Assembly: GCA_019119205.1 (NCBI GenBank)
Contig: DWXK01000079.1
Coordinates: 1-47,613 of the forward strand
Direction: 5' to 3'
DNA: 47,613 nucleotides
Source: Candidatus Mediterraneibacter intestinavium
Lineage (GTDB): Bacteria > Bacillota > Clostridia > Lachnospirales > Lachnospiraceae
Below the pieces are notes generated by a model. That model saw only the letters and a list, made by a program, of their open reading frames with translations. It searched no databases and was not told the origin of the DNA. How positions within the stretch are numbered: position 1 is the first letter of the stretch; each line of letters opens with the position of its first letter. This document shows positions 7,129 to 16,830 of this stretch, piece by piece. The position numbers were made by a program, and so were the translations under genes.

Positions 7129-10100
7129 ACTTTGATCTCCTCTCTCAGGGTGAAGGAATAGATGATCTTCTCCTTCACCGGCTTCTCCAAAAGCTGCTCC
7201 AGCGCCTGCGCGTAATAGTCAAGCTGGGCATGGTATTTTTCTTTCAGTTCCCCTGCGCTCCTTACTTTATCCGTCTTGTAATCCAGCACGACCAGACCGT
7301 CCTCTTCCTCGAAAAACACATCAATGATCCCCTGGACAAGGATCGTCTCCCCAGAGCGGTCGCCAGGATAGATCTCCGACGCATCCACTCCCAGGACAAA
7401 GGGCTGCTCCTTGTAAAGCTTCCCTTTCCGGGCGGCTTCTGCCATCCTCTCTCCGCTTTCACAGTGGAGGAAATGGAGGATATCCGTCGGACGGATACAC
7501 TCCGCCATCTCCCCGGAAAGTTTTCCTTCCTCCCGGAACTCCTCCACCGCTGTCATCAGTTCCGCCTTTCCATAAGCCCTGGTAAAGTCCAGAAGTTCCA
7601 GCAGCTTGTGGTATGCGCTTCCCCGGGGAGCACCTGTGAGCACCTCCTCATCCTTTAAAAACTCCGGGATGAACGGGATGACTTCCGGTTCTGCGTACAT
7701 CTCCTCCCCTGCCTCTTCTGAAAGCGCCGTCCTCTTTTTCAGCTCAGAGACCGTGAATTTCATCTTCATCTTTCCTTCATCCTCAAAGGAATAACCGTAG
7801 TCCATCTGCACGTCAAGCTGTCTTCGAAGTTCCGGCGCATAGCTCCCATTCGGATTCCAGTGCCTCAGCACATCCAGGCTGAGGATATCCGCACGCTGTT
7901 CCGCCGCATTTTCCTGAAGGATATCCTTTCCCGTGACAACACGGATCTCCACAGGGCAGAGATCTTCCCCGTCCGTCTCGCCGGCGGTCCCCGATACAGT
8001 CCCATTCCCGGCAGAAGCCGGTCTTGTTCCGGGGAGCACGGCGGGAAGGATCCAGTCCAGATAAGTCCTCGCGCCTTCCAGCTGGTACAGACCGATCTCA
8101 TCCTCACAGCGGACCTCGGTTTCCTCCGGTTTCAATTTTTCCGATTCGAAGTCCTCTGATATCATGTCCTCTGTTTTCACGACCTCTGGCTTCAGCCCCT
8201 CCGGGATCTCACAGACGCCGGTCAGGATCAGCTTCTCCTTCGCCCGGGTCATCGCCACATAGAGGACTCTCAGTTCCTCCGCAAGGTTCTCGAGGGCTGT
8301 CTCCTCCTGGATGATCTTCTTCAGAAACGTCGGGCTTTTCGTCCTCTTCTCAAGATCGATGCAGTCCAGCCCCACGCCCCACTCCGGATGGAGCACGATG
8401 CTCCCCTTTGTGTCCTGGGTATTGAACTGTTTCCCCATCCCTGCCGTAAACACGACAGGGAACTCCAGCCCTTTGCTCTTGTGGATACTCATGATCCGCA
8501 CGGTATCGGACTGTTCGTCCAGTATCCCCGCTTCCCCGTAATCCACATCATATTTTTTTAACTGCTCGATATAGCGTACAAAATTAAACAGACCTTTGTA
8601 GCTGGTCCCCTCAAAGGACGCGGCGCGCTCCACAAGCATCTCCACATTCGCCGCACGCTGTCCGCCGCCAGGCATGGCAAGGATGTAGGTGCCATATCCC
8701 GTCTTCTCGATGATCTCCTCCAGGAGTTCATGGATCGGAGTGTAAGGGACCTTCTCACGGAATTTTCCCAGCACATCAAAAAATCGCTCCAGTTTTTCCA
8801 CAAGCTGAGGGAGTTTTCCACACGCCGGTTCTCTCCGTTTCTCCTCGTCCGGAGTACTGCTTTCCCCGCTCCTGTCATATTTCTCATATTCCTCCGGTCC
8901 GCTCCGGGCGTACTCCATCGCCGCCTCATAGAAGGGAAGTTCCGGGTATGCCAGACGGATCTGAGCCAGCTCTGATGCATCCAGCCCGCAGAAGGGAGAC
9001 GTCAGCGCTGCCGTCAGAGGCAGGTCCTGTCTCACATTGTCCAGGATCTTCAGGTAATCCAGGAGCACGCTCACCTCATAGGTCTCAAAATACCCCTCCC
9101 GGCTCACAGAATAGGCAGGGATCCCTTCCTCGGTCAGCACAGAAGTAAAGGCTTCCGCCCATCCCCGGATGCTCCGGGTCAGGATCACGATATCCCGGTA
9201 CTGTATCTTCCGGTACTCTCCGCTCTCCTTGTCCACCACTGTGCCCCCCGAGATCAGTTCCCGGATCCGCTGTGCGATCATCCTTGCCTCTGCCCGACGG
9301 GCGTCCTCTTCTCCCGTGTCCTCTGCATCCAAAAGGAGAAGTTCGGTCCGGTCCGAGAACCCGCGCCTCAGCGCCTCCTCCGGCAAGGACGGGAACTGGG
9401 CGCCCGGATACAGAGCCGCATTATCATCGTACTCGATGCCCCCGAACTCCTTTCGCATCAGTTTCCGGAATACATAGTTCACGCTGTCCAGCACTTCCGG
9501 ACGGCTGCGGAAATTTTTGTGCAGGTCGATCCGCTGCTTCTCGCTGTCATCCAGGCTGTAAGTATCATATTTCTCCATGAACAGTTCCGGACGTGACAGA
9601 CGGAACCGGTAGATGCTCTGCTTCACATCCCCCACCATGAAGATATCGTACTGTCCCCGGGACACTTTTGACACACTGGTCAGGATCGTCTCCTGGACCA
9701 GGTTGCTGTCCTGGTACTCATCGATCATCACTTCCTCAAACCGGTCCTGATATTCTGCCGCCACCGGGGAGAGGATCAGCTTCCCGTCTTTCTCCTCCGT
9801 CAGGATCCGGAGCGCGAACTGCTCCATGTCGTTAAAATCGATCATGTTCCTGCTCTGCTTTTTTTCGCTCAGCATCTGAGAGAACCGCTTCACAAGTTCT
9901 GCGAGGGTTTCCATGGAAGAACGGGAATCCTCCATATCCGCCGACCATTCCTCACAGGGCGCATAAAAGTACGTACTCTGTATCTTTTTCACCAGATCCT
10001 TCACCTGTTTTCGGAGTTTCTGGACCTGCTCTTTCTTCTCCTGGGATACGGTCTCATCCTTCTTTGAAGAAAGCCGTTTCCACTTCAGGCTTCCGATCCT

Positions 10101-10913
10101 CGCATACATACCTGAAAACGTCTCCTCCGACGCAAGGCGGCCGATCTCCTCAAGATCCGCCTCGATCATGTCCCCGTACATGTAGGGACCGTCCGGCTCC
10201 TCACAGATCTTCAGCGCACGCTTCAGGATCCCGGTCAGATCCTGCGCCCGCTGTCTCGCCCTTCGGCACGCCCACTGTGCCCCTTCCGATTCCTCCGGAT
10301 CCGTTCCTTCCAGATCATAGGCTTTCACGCAGGAGTCCAGCCACCGGTCCGGCTGGGGATAGCTCCTGGAATATTCATACAGCTTCAGGATGATGCCCTC
10401 GATCTTCCGGTCATTCTTCCCGGTGCCGAACTTCTCCACAAACTCGATGAACGTCTTTTCCTCCGAGGCATAACACTCTTCCAGCATTTCCTCCAGAACG
10501 TCCTGCTTGAGCAGTTTCAGTTCTCCCTCCTCCGCGATACGGAATCCCGGATCGATCCCGATGACATGGAAGTGTTCCCGGATCACAGAGAGACAGAAAC
10601 TGTGGATGGTGGTGATCGCCGCGCTGTGGATCAGCGTCGCCTGCTGCTCCAGGTGAGTATCACCGGGGCGCTCGGACAGCTTCTTCTCGATCGCCGCACC
10701 GATCCTCTCCTTCATCTCCGCAGCAGCAGCCTCGGTGAATGTCACGATGAGCAGTTTGTCCACATCCACCGGATCCCTCTCATCTGTCAGCCTCTGGATG
10801 ATCCGCTCCACCAGCACCGCCGTCTTCCCGGAGCCGGCGGCAGCGGATACGAGGATATTCCGGTCCCGCAGATCAATGACCTTCTGCTGTTCTTCTGTCC
10901 ATTTTACTCCCAT
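7125..10913 (-). CDS. addA: ATP-dependent helicase/nuclease subunit A (AddA)
   Basis: The UvrD-type helicase and nuclease subunit of AddAB, which resects double-strand breaks to Chi-like sites to load RecA. At 1262 residues it has full family length. Walker A is near residues 24-31 (SAAAGSGKT), the VMIDEYQDSN Walker B lies near 395, GDVKQSIYRFR near 430 and VLYVAMTRAKEKL near 920. The C-terminal RecB-type nuclease motif VVLDYKTDKV is near 1220. The ATG at 10913 has GGAGG 9 nt upstream and overlaps the end of addB by 10 bp. Confidence 0.97.
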   Translation of the reverse strand: MGVKWTEEQQKVIDLRDRNILVSAAAGSGKTAVLVERIIQRLTDERDPVDVDKLLIVTFTEAAAAEMKERIGAAIEKKLSERPGDTHLEQQATLIHSAAITTIHSFCLSVIREHFHVIGIDPGFRIAEEGELKLLKQDVLEEMLEECYASEEKTFIEFVEKFGTGKNDRKIEGIILKLYEYSRSYPQPDRWLDSCVKAYDLEGTDPEESEGAQWACRRARQRAQDLTGILKRALKICEEPDGPYMYGDMIEADLEEIGRLASEETFSGMYARIGSLKWKRLSSKKDETVSQEKKEQVQKLRKQVKDLVKKIQSTYFYAPCEEWSADMEDSRSSMETLAELVKRFSQMLSEKKQSRNMIDFNDMEQFALRILTEEKDGKLILSPVAAEYQDRFEEVMIDEYQDSNLVQETILTSVSKVSRGQYDIFMVGDVKQSIYRFRLSRPELFMEKYDTYSLDDSEKQRIDLHKNFRSRPEVLDSVNYVFRKLMRKEFGGIEYDDNAALYPGAQFPSLPEEALRRGFSDRTELLLLDAEDTGEEDARRAEARMIAQRIRELISGGTVVDKESGEYRKIQYRDIVILTRSIRGWAEAFTSVLTEEGIPAYSVSREGYFETYEVSVLLDYLKILDNVRQDLPLTAALTSPFCGLDASELAQIRLAYPELPFYEAAMEYARSGPEEYEKYDRSGESSTPDEEKRREPACGKLPQLVEKLERFFDVLGKFREKVPYTPIHELLEEIIEKTGYGTYILAMPGGGQRAANVEMLVERAASFEGTSYKGLFNFVRYIEQLKKYDVDYGEAGILDEQSDTVRIMSIHKSKGLEFPVVFTAGMGKQFNTQDTKGSIVLHPEWGVGLDCIDLEKRTKSPTFLKKIIQEETALENLAEELRVLYVAMTRAKEKLILTGVCEIPEGLKPEVVKTEDMISEDFESEKLKPEETEVRCEDEIGLYQLEGARTYLDWILPAVLPGTRPASAGNGTVSGTAGETDGEDLCPVEIRVVTGKDILQENAAEQRADILSLDVLRHWNPNGSYAPELRRQLDVQMDYGYSFEDEGKMKMKFTVSELKKRTALSEEAGEEMYAEPEVIPFIPEFLKDEEVLTGAPRGSAYHKLLELLDFTRAYGKAELMTAVEEFREEGKLSGEMAECIRPTDILHFLHCESGERMAEAARKGKLYKEQPFVLGVDASEIYPGDRSGETILVQGIIDVFFEEEDGLVVLDYKTDKVRSAGELKEKYHAQLDYYAQALEQLLEKPVKEKIIYSFTLREEIKV

Positions 10914-13900
10914 CCCTGCTCACCTCCTCCTGTCTTTTCCCGACGGGTATTCTCCGTGCTCTTTCTGCCGTTCTCTTCTGTATCTTTTTCTGTGCCTTCA
11001 AGACGTTCTTTCATCTTCTCCACTGCTTCTTCCACAGAATATTTTTCCAGGGCGCGGTAACCGTACCCGTCGATCCGCTGGTCAAACCCGCAGATATCCC
11101 GGCAGGCGCAGTAGTCGCACGCGGTAGCATTTCCCATCTCGTAAGGCGCAGCAGCAGCCTCCCCGCCGTACATCTCCGCCTTCAGATCCTTCTCTTTCTG
11201 CTCTGTATACGCCAGCACCGTGTCAAACTCCTCCGGCGCGAGAGCCCTCGACCTCTGGCTCAAAGAACCGTCTTTGTTCCGCCCGATGGGGAAGAGGACC
11301 GAGGTTCCGGAAAGCCCGTGCTCCAGGTGTTCCACCACGGCTTCTTCCCCGTTGACCAGACCGTCCAGCTTCAGTTCCTTGAGGATGCTCTTCTCCACTT
11401 CCTCCGCTGTATCCGCCCGATCCACCAGCGGGTCCTGGATCCGGTAATAGAAGATCCCCGCCGGGACGACCTCCTTGTCCGGATGTTTCTTCTTCTCAAT
11501 CTCAAGCGCTGCGTTCAGATAGACCGGCAGCTGCATCTGCAGACCGTGATAAAAGGATGTGATGTCAAACGCTTTCATCCCGGTCTTATAATCCGTTACC
11601 CTGACATACACTTTCTCCTCATCCTCGCAGGTGTCGATCCGGTCGATCTTCCCGCTGCCAAACCGCATCTCATATCCGCTGGGGAGAAAGTCCCCTTTCT
11701 CAAGCTGCTTTGTCAGCGCCCACACGGAGCGCCGGATCAGGCTCTTGATGCGGCGGATCATATACTCGTTCCGGGCAGAACTGAACAGCACCGTGTTCCC
11801 ATAGTCAAGGATGCTCTCCTCCACACTCTCATCGATAAGCTCCTCCCGTCTCTCCTCAGACAGTTCCGTCCATTTCACCCCTTCCTGCTCTGTCTTGCGT
11901 GCGAAGCGTTCCAGCGCCTGATGGGCGATATTTCCCAGGTCCATGGCTTCAAACCCGTACTCCTCCCGGTCAGAGAGCCTGAGACCATAGTTCAGGAAAT
12001 GAGCGTAAGCGCAGGACGCGAACTGCTCCAGCCGGGTCACGCTGACCCGCTCCGGATCTTTATAGAGCTGTGCCGCCGCATCCGGAGCCAGCCGGTCGCT
12101 GCCCTTGTGGAGGAAGCCCGCACGCAGGATCTGCCCGATCGCTGCCCTGCTCTTCTCGTCCCCGTCAAACCAGGTGTACAGTTCCTTCCAAGTATCGCCG
12201 ATGCCGGCCCGACGCTCCCGCAGTCCTTCCGCCAGCATCCGGATCCCTCCTGCCCTGGTCATCTCCCGCTCCGAGAGCGGACGCTTCTCCTCGTCCCAGA
12301 CTTTAATATTCGGGAAAAGTCTGCGGATATCCTGGACCAGGTATGCCGGGCGCAGCGTCTTCCCGTCCCCGGACACCTTGGACCAGGACAGGAACAGATA
12401 CTCCGACGGTTTGGTCAGGTTCATGTAAAGATAAAATTTCTGCTCGTAAGTCTTCTCCTTCGGTCCCGGGGATAGGGCGATCTTCTGCGCCTGGAACTGT
12501 TCCCTGTCCCGCTCCGACAAAAGTCCCCCGGCCCCCATATTTCCCGGGAGGAGGGTGTCGTTCGCCCCCACGAAAAGGAGGGCGCGGATGTTCTTGATCC
12601 TGGTACGCTCCACATCTCCGATGACGACCTGATCCAGGCTGGGCGGGATCACACCCACCTTCGCCTCCTCAAGCCCCGCGTCCAAGAGCTCACAGTATTC
12701 ACTCAGGCTGATCTGCTCCTCCCCCAGAAGTTCCACAAACTTGTCAAAGAGCTCCATGGCGATACGGTACACCTGGGAATACTCCTTTGCCAGGGCGAGT
12801 TCTCCCCTTTCCTGGAACGCCTGCTCCATCCCGGCGAACTGCTCCTGGATCTTCTCCTGCACGAGATACTCATATACGGCAAGAGTGATATCCCGGACCG
12901 TTTTTCTTCTCTGCTTTAAGATCATCATTAGGGCGGACGTCTTCTCCACAAATCTTACCCGGAGGTGGTTTAGTGTCTGGAGTTCCTCCTCCCCGATCCG
13001 CTCTGTCCGGCGGACCCACGCCTGCTGCCATTTCTTATAGCCTTTGATCCCCAGGGCGATGACATAGTTCTCCATCCGGTCGATCTCATCATCCGTAAAC
13101 CCGCACAGCCCGGTCCGCAGATGTCGGAACACGCTCTCATAGGTAAAGTTCTGCTCCGCCATGGCGAGAAGGCTCCTGAGATACTCCACGAACGAATTCA
13201 GCAGGATACTCTTCTTGTGGTCCATGAACACCGGGATCTCATATCCTGCACACGCCTTCTCCAGCGCGTCCGCATACACGTTCATGTCCGCGGCGATCAC
13301 CGCGATCTCCCGGTAACGGTATCCTTTCATCCTCACAAGGCGCCGGATCTCACCGGCCACATATTCGGCTTCTGCTCTGGGATTCCTCGCCTCATGCAGG
13401 CTCACTGCCTCCTGCTCCCCCTCAAAGGTATGCCCCGAATAGCGGAACAGACCGGCTTCCAGAAATGCCATCGCCGGATTCTCCCGGAAACGGCGTGGCG
13501 GCTTTCCGTAAAGGCACACCGGGTCCTCAGCCTCCACCCTCGCCTCCCCGGCGATCTCCGTAAGAGAGGTCACCATCTGCTTGCTCAGTGCAAAAAGCTG
13601 ATAAGGATGCCGGTATACGAAAGGATCTTCCCTCTCATCCATCTCCACAGTCAGAATCACCCTGTCGCACACCCGCAGGAGTTCGCCGAGGAGACGGTTC
13701 TGCACCGGCGTAAATCCGGTGAACCCGTCCATCGCCACCACGCTCCCTTTCAGGATCCGTGACTCCGGCACCACGCTGCTTAAGACATCCAGCATTTCCT
13801 CCTTCGTGATATATCGCTCTTTCAGATAGGCCTCGAAGCCCTCGTACACCCTTCGGATATCCTTCAATTTATAACTGAGATAGCTGTCCGGGTTCAGCGT

Positions 13901-14332
13901 CTCCATGAACTCATCCAAGCGTTCAAAATCCACGCCGTACTGGGTGAACTCGGAGATCACGGACTTCACCTCGCTGATGTAGCCCTGCTTCTTTAAATTT
14001 CCCTTCAGGACCGTCAGTTCTTCCTCATAATTCCCGGCGATCCGCCGAAGCACCAGGTTCTTTCCCTCATCATCCAGGACCGGACGGTCATCCTGCCCCA
14101 GCTCCTCAAAGACACGGTGCGCCAGACGCCCGAAGCTTAAGACGTCCACGTTCATGATCCCGCCCCTTGGGTGTGCCTGGCAGAGGTCCTTCTGGGTCTG
14201 CATGGTAAACTGCTCCGGCACCAGGACAAGATAATTCTTCTCCGGATGCTTTACCGACTCCTCCACGATATGCTGATATAGATAATGGGATTTTCCGCTT
14301 CCGGAATTCCCGAAAATAAACTGTAGTGACAT
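10904..14332 (-). CDS. addB: ATP-dependent nuclease subunit B (AddB)
   Basis: Partner of AddA, 1142 residues. It has an N-terminal Walker A (GNSGSGKS, residues 8-15), an inactivated helicase-like core that in this family reads Chi, and a C-terminal RecB-type nuclease with the TDYKTGMKAF motif. Four cysteines expected to hold an iron-sulfur cluster are present: one in FASCAYAHF ahead of the nuclease domain and three in CDYCACRDIC near the C-terminus. GGGAGG precedes the ATG by 6 nt. It follows the DUF4143 ATPase gene by 73 bp, with no clear terminator seen between them. Confidence 0.97.
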   Translation of the reverse strand: MSLQFIFGNSGSGKSHYLYQHIVEESVKHPEKNYLVLVPEQFTMQTQKDLCQAHPRGGIMNVDVLSFGRLAHRVFEELGQDDRPVLDDEGKNLVLRRIAGNYEEELTVLKGNLKKQGYISEVKSVISEFTQYGVDFERLDEFMETLNPDSYLSYKLKDIRRVYEGFEAYLKERYITKEEMLDVLSSVVPESRILKGSVVAMDGFTGFTPVQNRLLGELLRVCDRVILTVEMDEREDPFVYRHPYQLFALSKQMVTSLTEIAGEARVEAEDPVCLYGKPPRRFRENPAMAFLEAGLFRYSGHTFEGEQEAVSLHEARNPRAEAEYVAGEIRRLVRMKGYRYREIAVIAADMNVYADALEKACAGYEIPVFMDHKKSILLNSFVEYLRSLLAMAEQNFTYESVFRHLRTGLCGFTDDEIDRMENYVIALGIKGYKKWQQAWVRRTERIGEEELQTLNHLRVRFVEKTSALMMILKQRRKTVRDITLAVYEYLVQEKIQEQFAGMEQAFQERGELALAKEYSQVYRIAMELFDKFVELLGEEQISLSEYCELLDAGLEEAKVGVIPPSLDQVVIGDVERTRIKNIRALLFVGANDTLLPGNMGAGGLLSERDREQFQAQKIALSPGPKEKTYEQKFYLYMNLTKPSEYLFLSWSKVSGDGKTLRPAYLVQDIRRLFPNIKVWDEEKRPLSEREMTRAGGIRMLAEGLRERRAGIGDTWKELYTWFDGDEKSRAAIGQILRAGFLHKGSDRLAPDAAAQLYKDPERVSVTRLEQFASCAYAHFLNYGLRLSDREEYGFEAMDLGNIAHQALERFARKTEQEGVKWTELSEERREELIDESVEESILDYGNTVLFSSARNEYMIRRIKSLIRRSVWALTKQLEKGDFLPSGYEMRFGSGKIDRIDTCEDEEKVYVRVTDYKTGMKAFDITSFYHGLQMQLPVYLNAALEIEKKKHPDKEVVPAGIFYYRIQDPLVDRADTAEEVEKSILKELKLDGLVNGEEAVVEHLEHGLSGTSVLFPIGRNKDGSLSQRSRALAPEEFDTVLAYTEQKEKDLKAEMYGGEAAAAPYEMGNATACDYCACRDICGFDQRIDGYGYRALEKYSVEEAVEKMKERLEGTEKDTEENGRKSTENTRREKTGGGEQGWE

Positions 14333-14405
14333 AAAATGCCTCCCGCTCTGTCTGTTCTTTCATTTTTGTCCCGCTCTTTGAAGGTTACAGTTCACACTGC
14401 GTCTT

Positions 14406-15752
14406 TTAGATTGAGATCATGCCTTCTTTCAGGCAGTCCTTCAGCAGGAACGCGCAAAAATAAGGAAAAGTATAGATCCCGCCGCTGTATCCGATATTCC
14501 CGTCGCACAATTTGATCCCGCACCGGATGTCACTGTACTTTTCGCTGGAGATCAGTGTGCGGAGAGACTTGGATCTTCCGCTGACCGCCTTGACTTCCAC
14601 CGGTACGAGCAGATCCTTTGTCCGCACAAAAAAATCCTCTTCCAGTGTCGAGTCCTCCCTTTTATAATAATACAGCCCGTACCCGGATTTAACCAGAGCC
14701 TCCCCCACGATATTTTCGTAGAGCGCCCCCTTGTAAACCCCCAGGTTCCTGTTTGCCCGCAGATCATCCTGGGCTTCATCGTCCAGCATCGCGACCAGGA
14801 TCCCTGTATCACTGAAATAAAGCTTGAACTTTGACTCATCATAGTTTCCCTTTAAAGGCAGTTCCGGGAATACCATCCCATAACATATATTGACCAGCCC
14901 TGCATCGTGAAGCCATTCGACACATCCTCTGTAATCTTTGAACCTTGCCCCTCTCGCCACTTTGGAGATCTGAAATTTCTTATTCTCCTTGGCAAGCTGG
15001 GGCGGGATCTGTTCAAATACATTGAGTATCCTTGTCTGATCCATCCCTTCCGCATATTTGCGTATATCTTCCCGGTAATCCGCGATCAGCTGGCGCTGGA
15101 TATCAAGAGTCCCCTCAAAAGTCCCCCGCTCGATATACTGCCTCACGACAGCCGGCATCCCTCCCAGGATGCAGAAGTCAAGAAAAAGTTCTCTGCAGAC
15201 CGACATAGTCAGATCACTCAGCGCTTTCTGCTCCATCATGTGAGACAGGAATTCCTCTGTAAGATCCTTCCCGTAGCCTTTTGCCCAGAGGAATTCTTCG
15301 AGATCCATTGAAGTCATCTCATAATCCGTTTTATATCCAACACTGTTGCTCTCGATCCTTTTATAGCTGATCCCGAGAAGAGATCCGCTGCAGATCACAT
15401 CGTATCTGCCGTCGATCTTAAAAAATTTCAGCGAAGTCGCTATATCCGGGAACTCCTGGATCTCATCAAATATGATCAGGGTTTCTTTTTCTGAAAAACG
15501 TTTTGAAGGATCGATCCGTGAAATATTCTTTATGATATCCTCAGTCTTATATCCATCCTCAAGGATCATCTTATACTTCGGCTCTTCGACAAAATTGATA
15601 TAGATCATCTCTTTATAATTTTTCTCTCCAAACCGTCTGACAGACTCGGTCTTTCCCACCTGCCTTGCACCTTTTACAATGAGCGGTTTCCTGTCTTTCT
15701 CTGCTTTCCAGGCAGTCAGGAACTCATCGATCTTTCTCTTGAGATAGCGCAT
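14406..15752 (-). CDS. AAA-type ATPase with DUF4143 domain
   Basis: A 448-residue protein with an N-terminal P-loop ATPase and a C-terminal DUF4143 domain. Walker A is GARQVGKTE (about 28-36) and Walker B is LIIFDEIQE near residue 98, with a sensor-type SGSLLG later. The DUF4143 half contains YFSDTGILVAML and the nuclease-like DFFVRTKDLLVPVEVKA segment (Asp, then Glu-Val-Lys), reminiscent of a PD-(D/E)XK fold. The family's biological role is unsettled; conflict or mobile-element roles have been proposed. The start at 15752 has GAAGGA 9 nt upstream. An earlier in-frame ATG at 15881 lies inside the repeat array and upstream of the promoter, so it is rejected. Confidence 0.88.
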   Translation of the reverse strand: MRYLKRKIDEFLTAWKAEKDRKPLIVKGARQVGKTESVRRFGEKNYKEMIYINFVEEPKYKMILEDGYKTEDIIKNISRIDPSKRFSEKETLIIFDEIQEFPDIATSLKFFKIDGRYDVICSGSLLGISYKRIESNSVGYKTDYEMTSMDLEEFLWAKGYGKDLTEEFLSHMMEQKALSDLTMSVCRELFLDFCILGGMPAVVRQYIERGTFEGTLDIQRQLIADYREDIRKYAEGMDQTRILNVFEQIPPQLAKENKKFQISKVARGARFKDYRGCVEWLHDAGLVNICYGMVFPELPLKGNYDESKFKLYFSDTGILVAMLDDEAQDDLRANRNLGVYKGALYENIVGEALVKSGYGLYYYKREDSTLEEDFFVRTKDLLVPVEVKAVSGRSKSLRTLISSEKYSDIRCGIKLCDGNIGYSGGIYTFPYFCAFLLKDCLKEGMISI

Positions 15753-15777
15753 AAAATCACATCCTTCCATTGACATT

Positions 15778-15806
15778 ATTATATCCCGGGGCGTGTCTGA
15801 TATCAA
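15778..15806 (-). promoter_or_regulatory. Strong promoter of the DUF4143 ATPase gene
   Basis: TTGATA (15801-15806), a 17-nt spacer and TATAAT (15778-15783) on the minus strand form an almost ideal sigma-A promoter. The start site would be about 19 nt before the ATG. Three spaced repeats begin just upstream of the -35 box. Confidence 0.8.
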
Positions 15807-15822
15807 CCGGATCACAAAAAAT

Positions 15823-15896
15823 GAGCGAATAATAAAATATTTTCCACATTTTCCGAGCGAATCATGCATAGATATCCACATTTTCCGAGCGAATCA
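15823..15896 (-). repeat. Three direct repeats with 32-bp period upstream of the ATPase promoter
   Basis: The octamer GAGCGAAT (ATTCGCTC on the minus strand) occurs at 15823-15830, 15855-15862 and 15887-15894, exactly 32 bp apart. Two units (15843-15864 and 15875-15896) are identical over 22 bp. The third, nearest the promoter, keeps ATTCGCTC and a TTTTTGTG stretch in place of AAAATGTGG. The spacing is about three helical turns, so all copies face one side of the helix. Together with the gap to bceA this occupies the gene-free stretch 15753-16059. Confidence 0.85.
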
Positions 15897-15945
15897 CCTC
15901 AACTTTGGGAATTCCTGATTCTCCCCTTACCTTTTCGTCCTCCTC

Positions 15946-16010
15946 CTTACACAAATGTAAGTGAAATGTCACATCTCATAAAGGCACTCCGCCCGCAGTT
16001 CTGCTACCAT
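15946..16010 (+). promoter_or_regulatory. BceR-type operator and promoter of bceAB
   Basis: CTTACACAAATGTAAG (15946-15961) is a palindrome resembling ACAAAT..TGTAA boxes bound by BceR/GraR-type response regulators, and TGAAATGTCACA follows it. A possible extended -10, TGCTACCAT, lies at 16002-16010. The palindrome would then be near -63, the usual place for such activator boxes. No cognate two-component genes are in the window. Confidence 0.5.
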
Positions 16011-16059
16011 TTTCTTATAGAAACAGATTTTGAAAATATCACAGAAAGGGGACAGTATC

Positions 16060-16830
16060 ATGAACGACACTATCTTACAGGCAGTCAACATCCAGAAATA
16101 TTACGGCAGCAAAGAAAATCTGACCAAAGCTGTGGACCGCATTTCCTTTCAGGTGAAGAAAGGAGAGTTCCTGGGGATCATGGGAACTTCCGGTTCCGGA
16201 AAGACCACACTGTTAAACTGCATCTCCACCATAGACACCGTGACCGGCGGACATATCTATGTGGAAGGGAAAGATATCACAAAACTGAAGGGCTCAGAGC
16301 TTGCCGCGTTCCGGGGAAGGAAGCTGGGATTCATTTTCCAAGACTTCAATCTGCTGGACACACTGACTGCCCGGGAAAATATCTCCCTCCCACTCTCCGT
16401 CTCCGGGACCAGACCGGCGGAGATCAAAAGAAAAGTGGAACAGATCGCCGCGTCACTGAATATCTCGGATATACTCGGGAAATTCCCCTATGAGATGTCC
16501 GGCGGACAGCAGCAGCGAGTGGCGGCAGCACGGGCAGTGGTCTCTGATCCAGCGATCATACTTGCCGACGAACCCACAGGCTCTCTGGATTCCGGTTCAT
16601 CCCGGATCCTGCTGAACCTGATCAGTGACCTGAACCGGCGCCTCGGGGCGACCATCCTGATGGTGACTCACGATGCGTTTACAGCGAGCTGCTGCAGGCG
16701 CATCCTGTTTATCAAAGATGGAAAACTTTTCCACGAACTTCGCCGGGGTGGGGACAGCCGGGCGGAGTTTTTTACGAAGATCCTTCAGGTAGTCTCAGAA
16801 CTGGGAGGTGAGCAGGATGACCTCATGTAA
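16060..16830 (+). CDS. BceA-type ABC transporter ATP-binding protein
   Basis: A 256-residue ATPase of the MacB/LolD/BceA group. Walker A is GTSGSGKTT (about 42-50), the signature MSGGQQQRV lies near 146 and Walker B ILADEPTG near 168, followed by the expected switch histidine (VTHDA). It should power the BceB-like permease that follows, a module that frees cell-wall precursors from peptide antibiotics such as bacitracin. The ATG at 16060 has AAAGGGG 8 nt upstream. Its last 14 bp overlap the permease gene. The substrate cannot be read from the sequence. Confidence 0.88.
   Translation: MNDTILQAVNIQKYYGSKENLTKAVDRISFQVKKGEFLGIMGTSGSGKTTLLNCISTIDTVTGGHIYVEGKDITKLKGSELAAFRGRKLGFIFQDFNLLDTLTARENISLPLSVSGTRPAEIKRKVEQIAASLNISDILGKFPYEMSGGQQQRVAAARAVVSDPAIILADEPTGSLDSGSSRILLNLISDLNRRLGATILMVTHDAFTASCCRRILFIKDGKLFHELRRGGDSRAEFFTKILQVVSELGGEQDDLM

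Noticed and set aside
15823..15896. Possible CRISPR array (three regularly spaced repeats)
   Set aside because: The whole period is 32 bp, with a 22-bp repeat leaving only 10 bp between copies. There are only three copies, one degenerate, and no cas genes.
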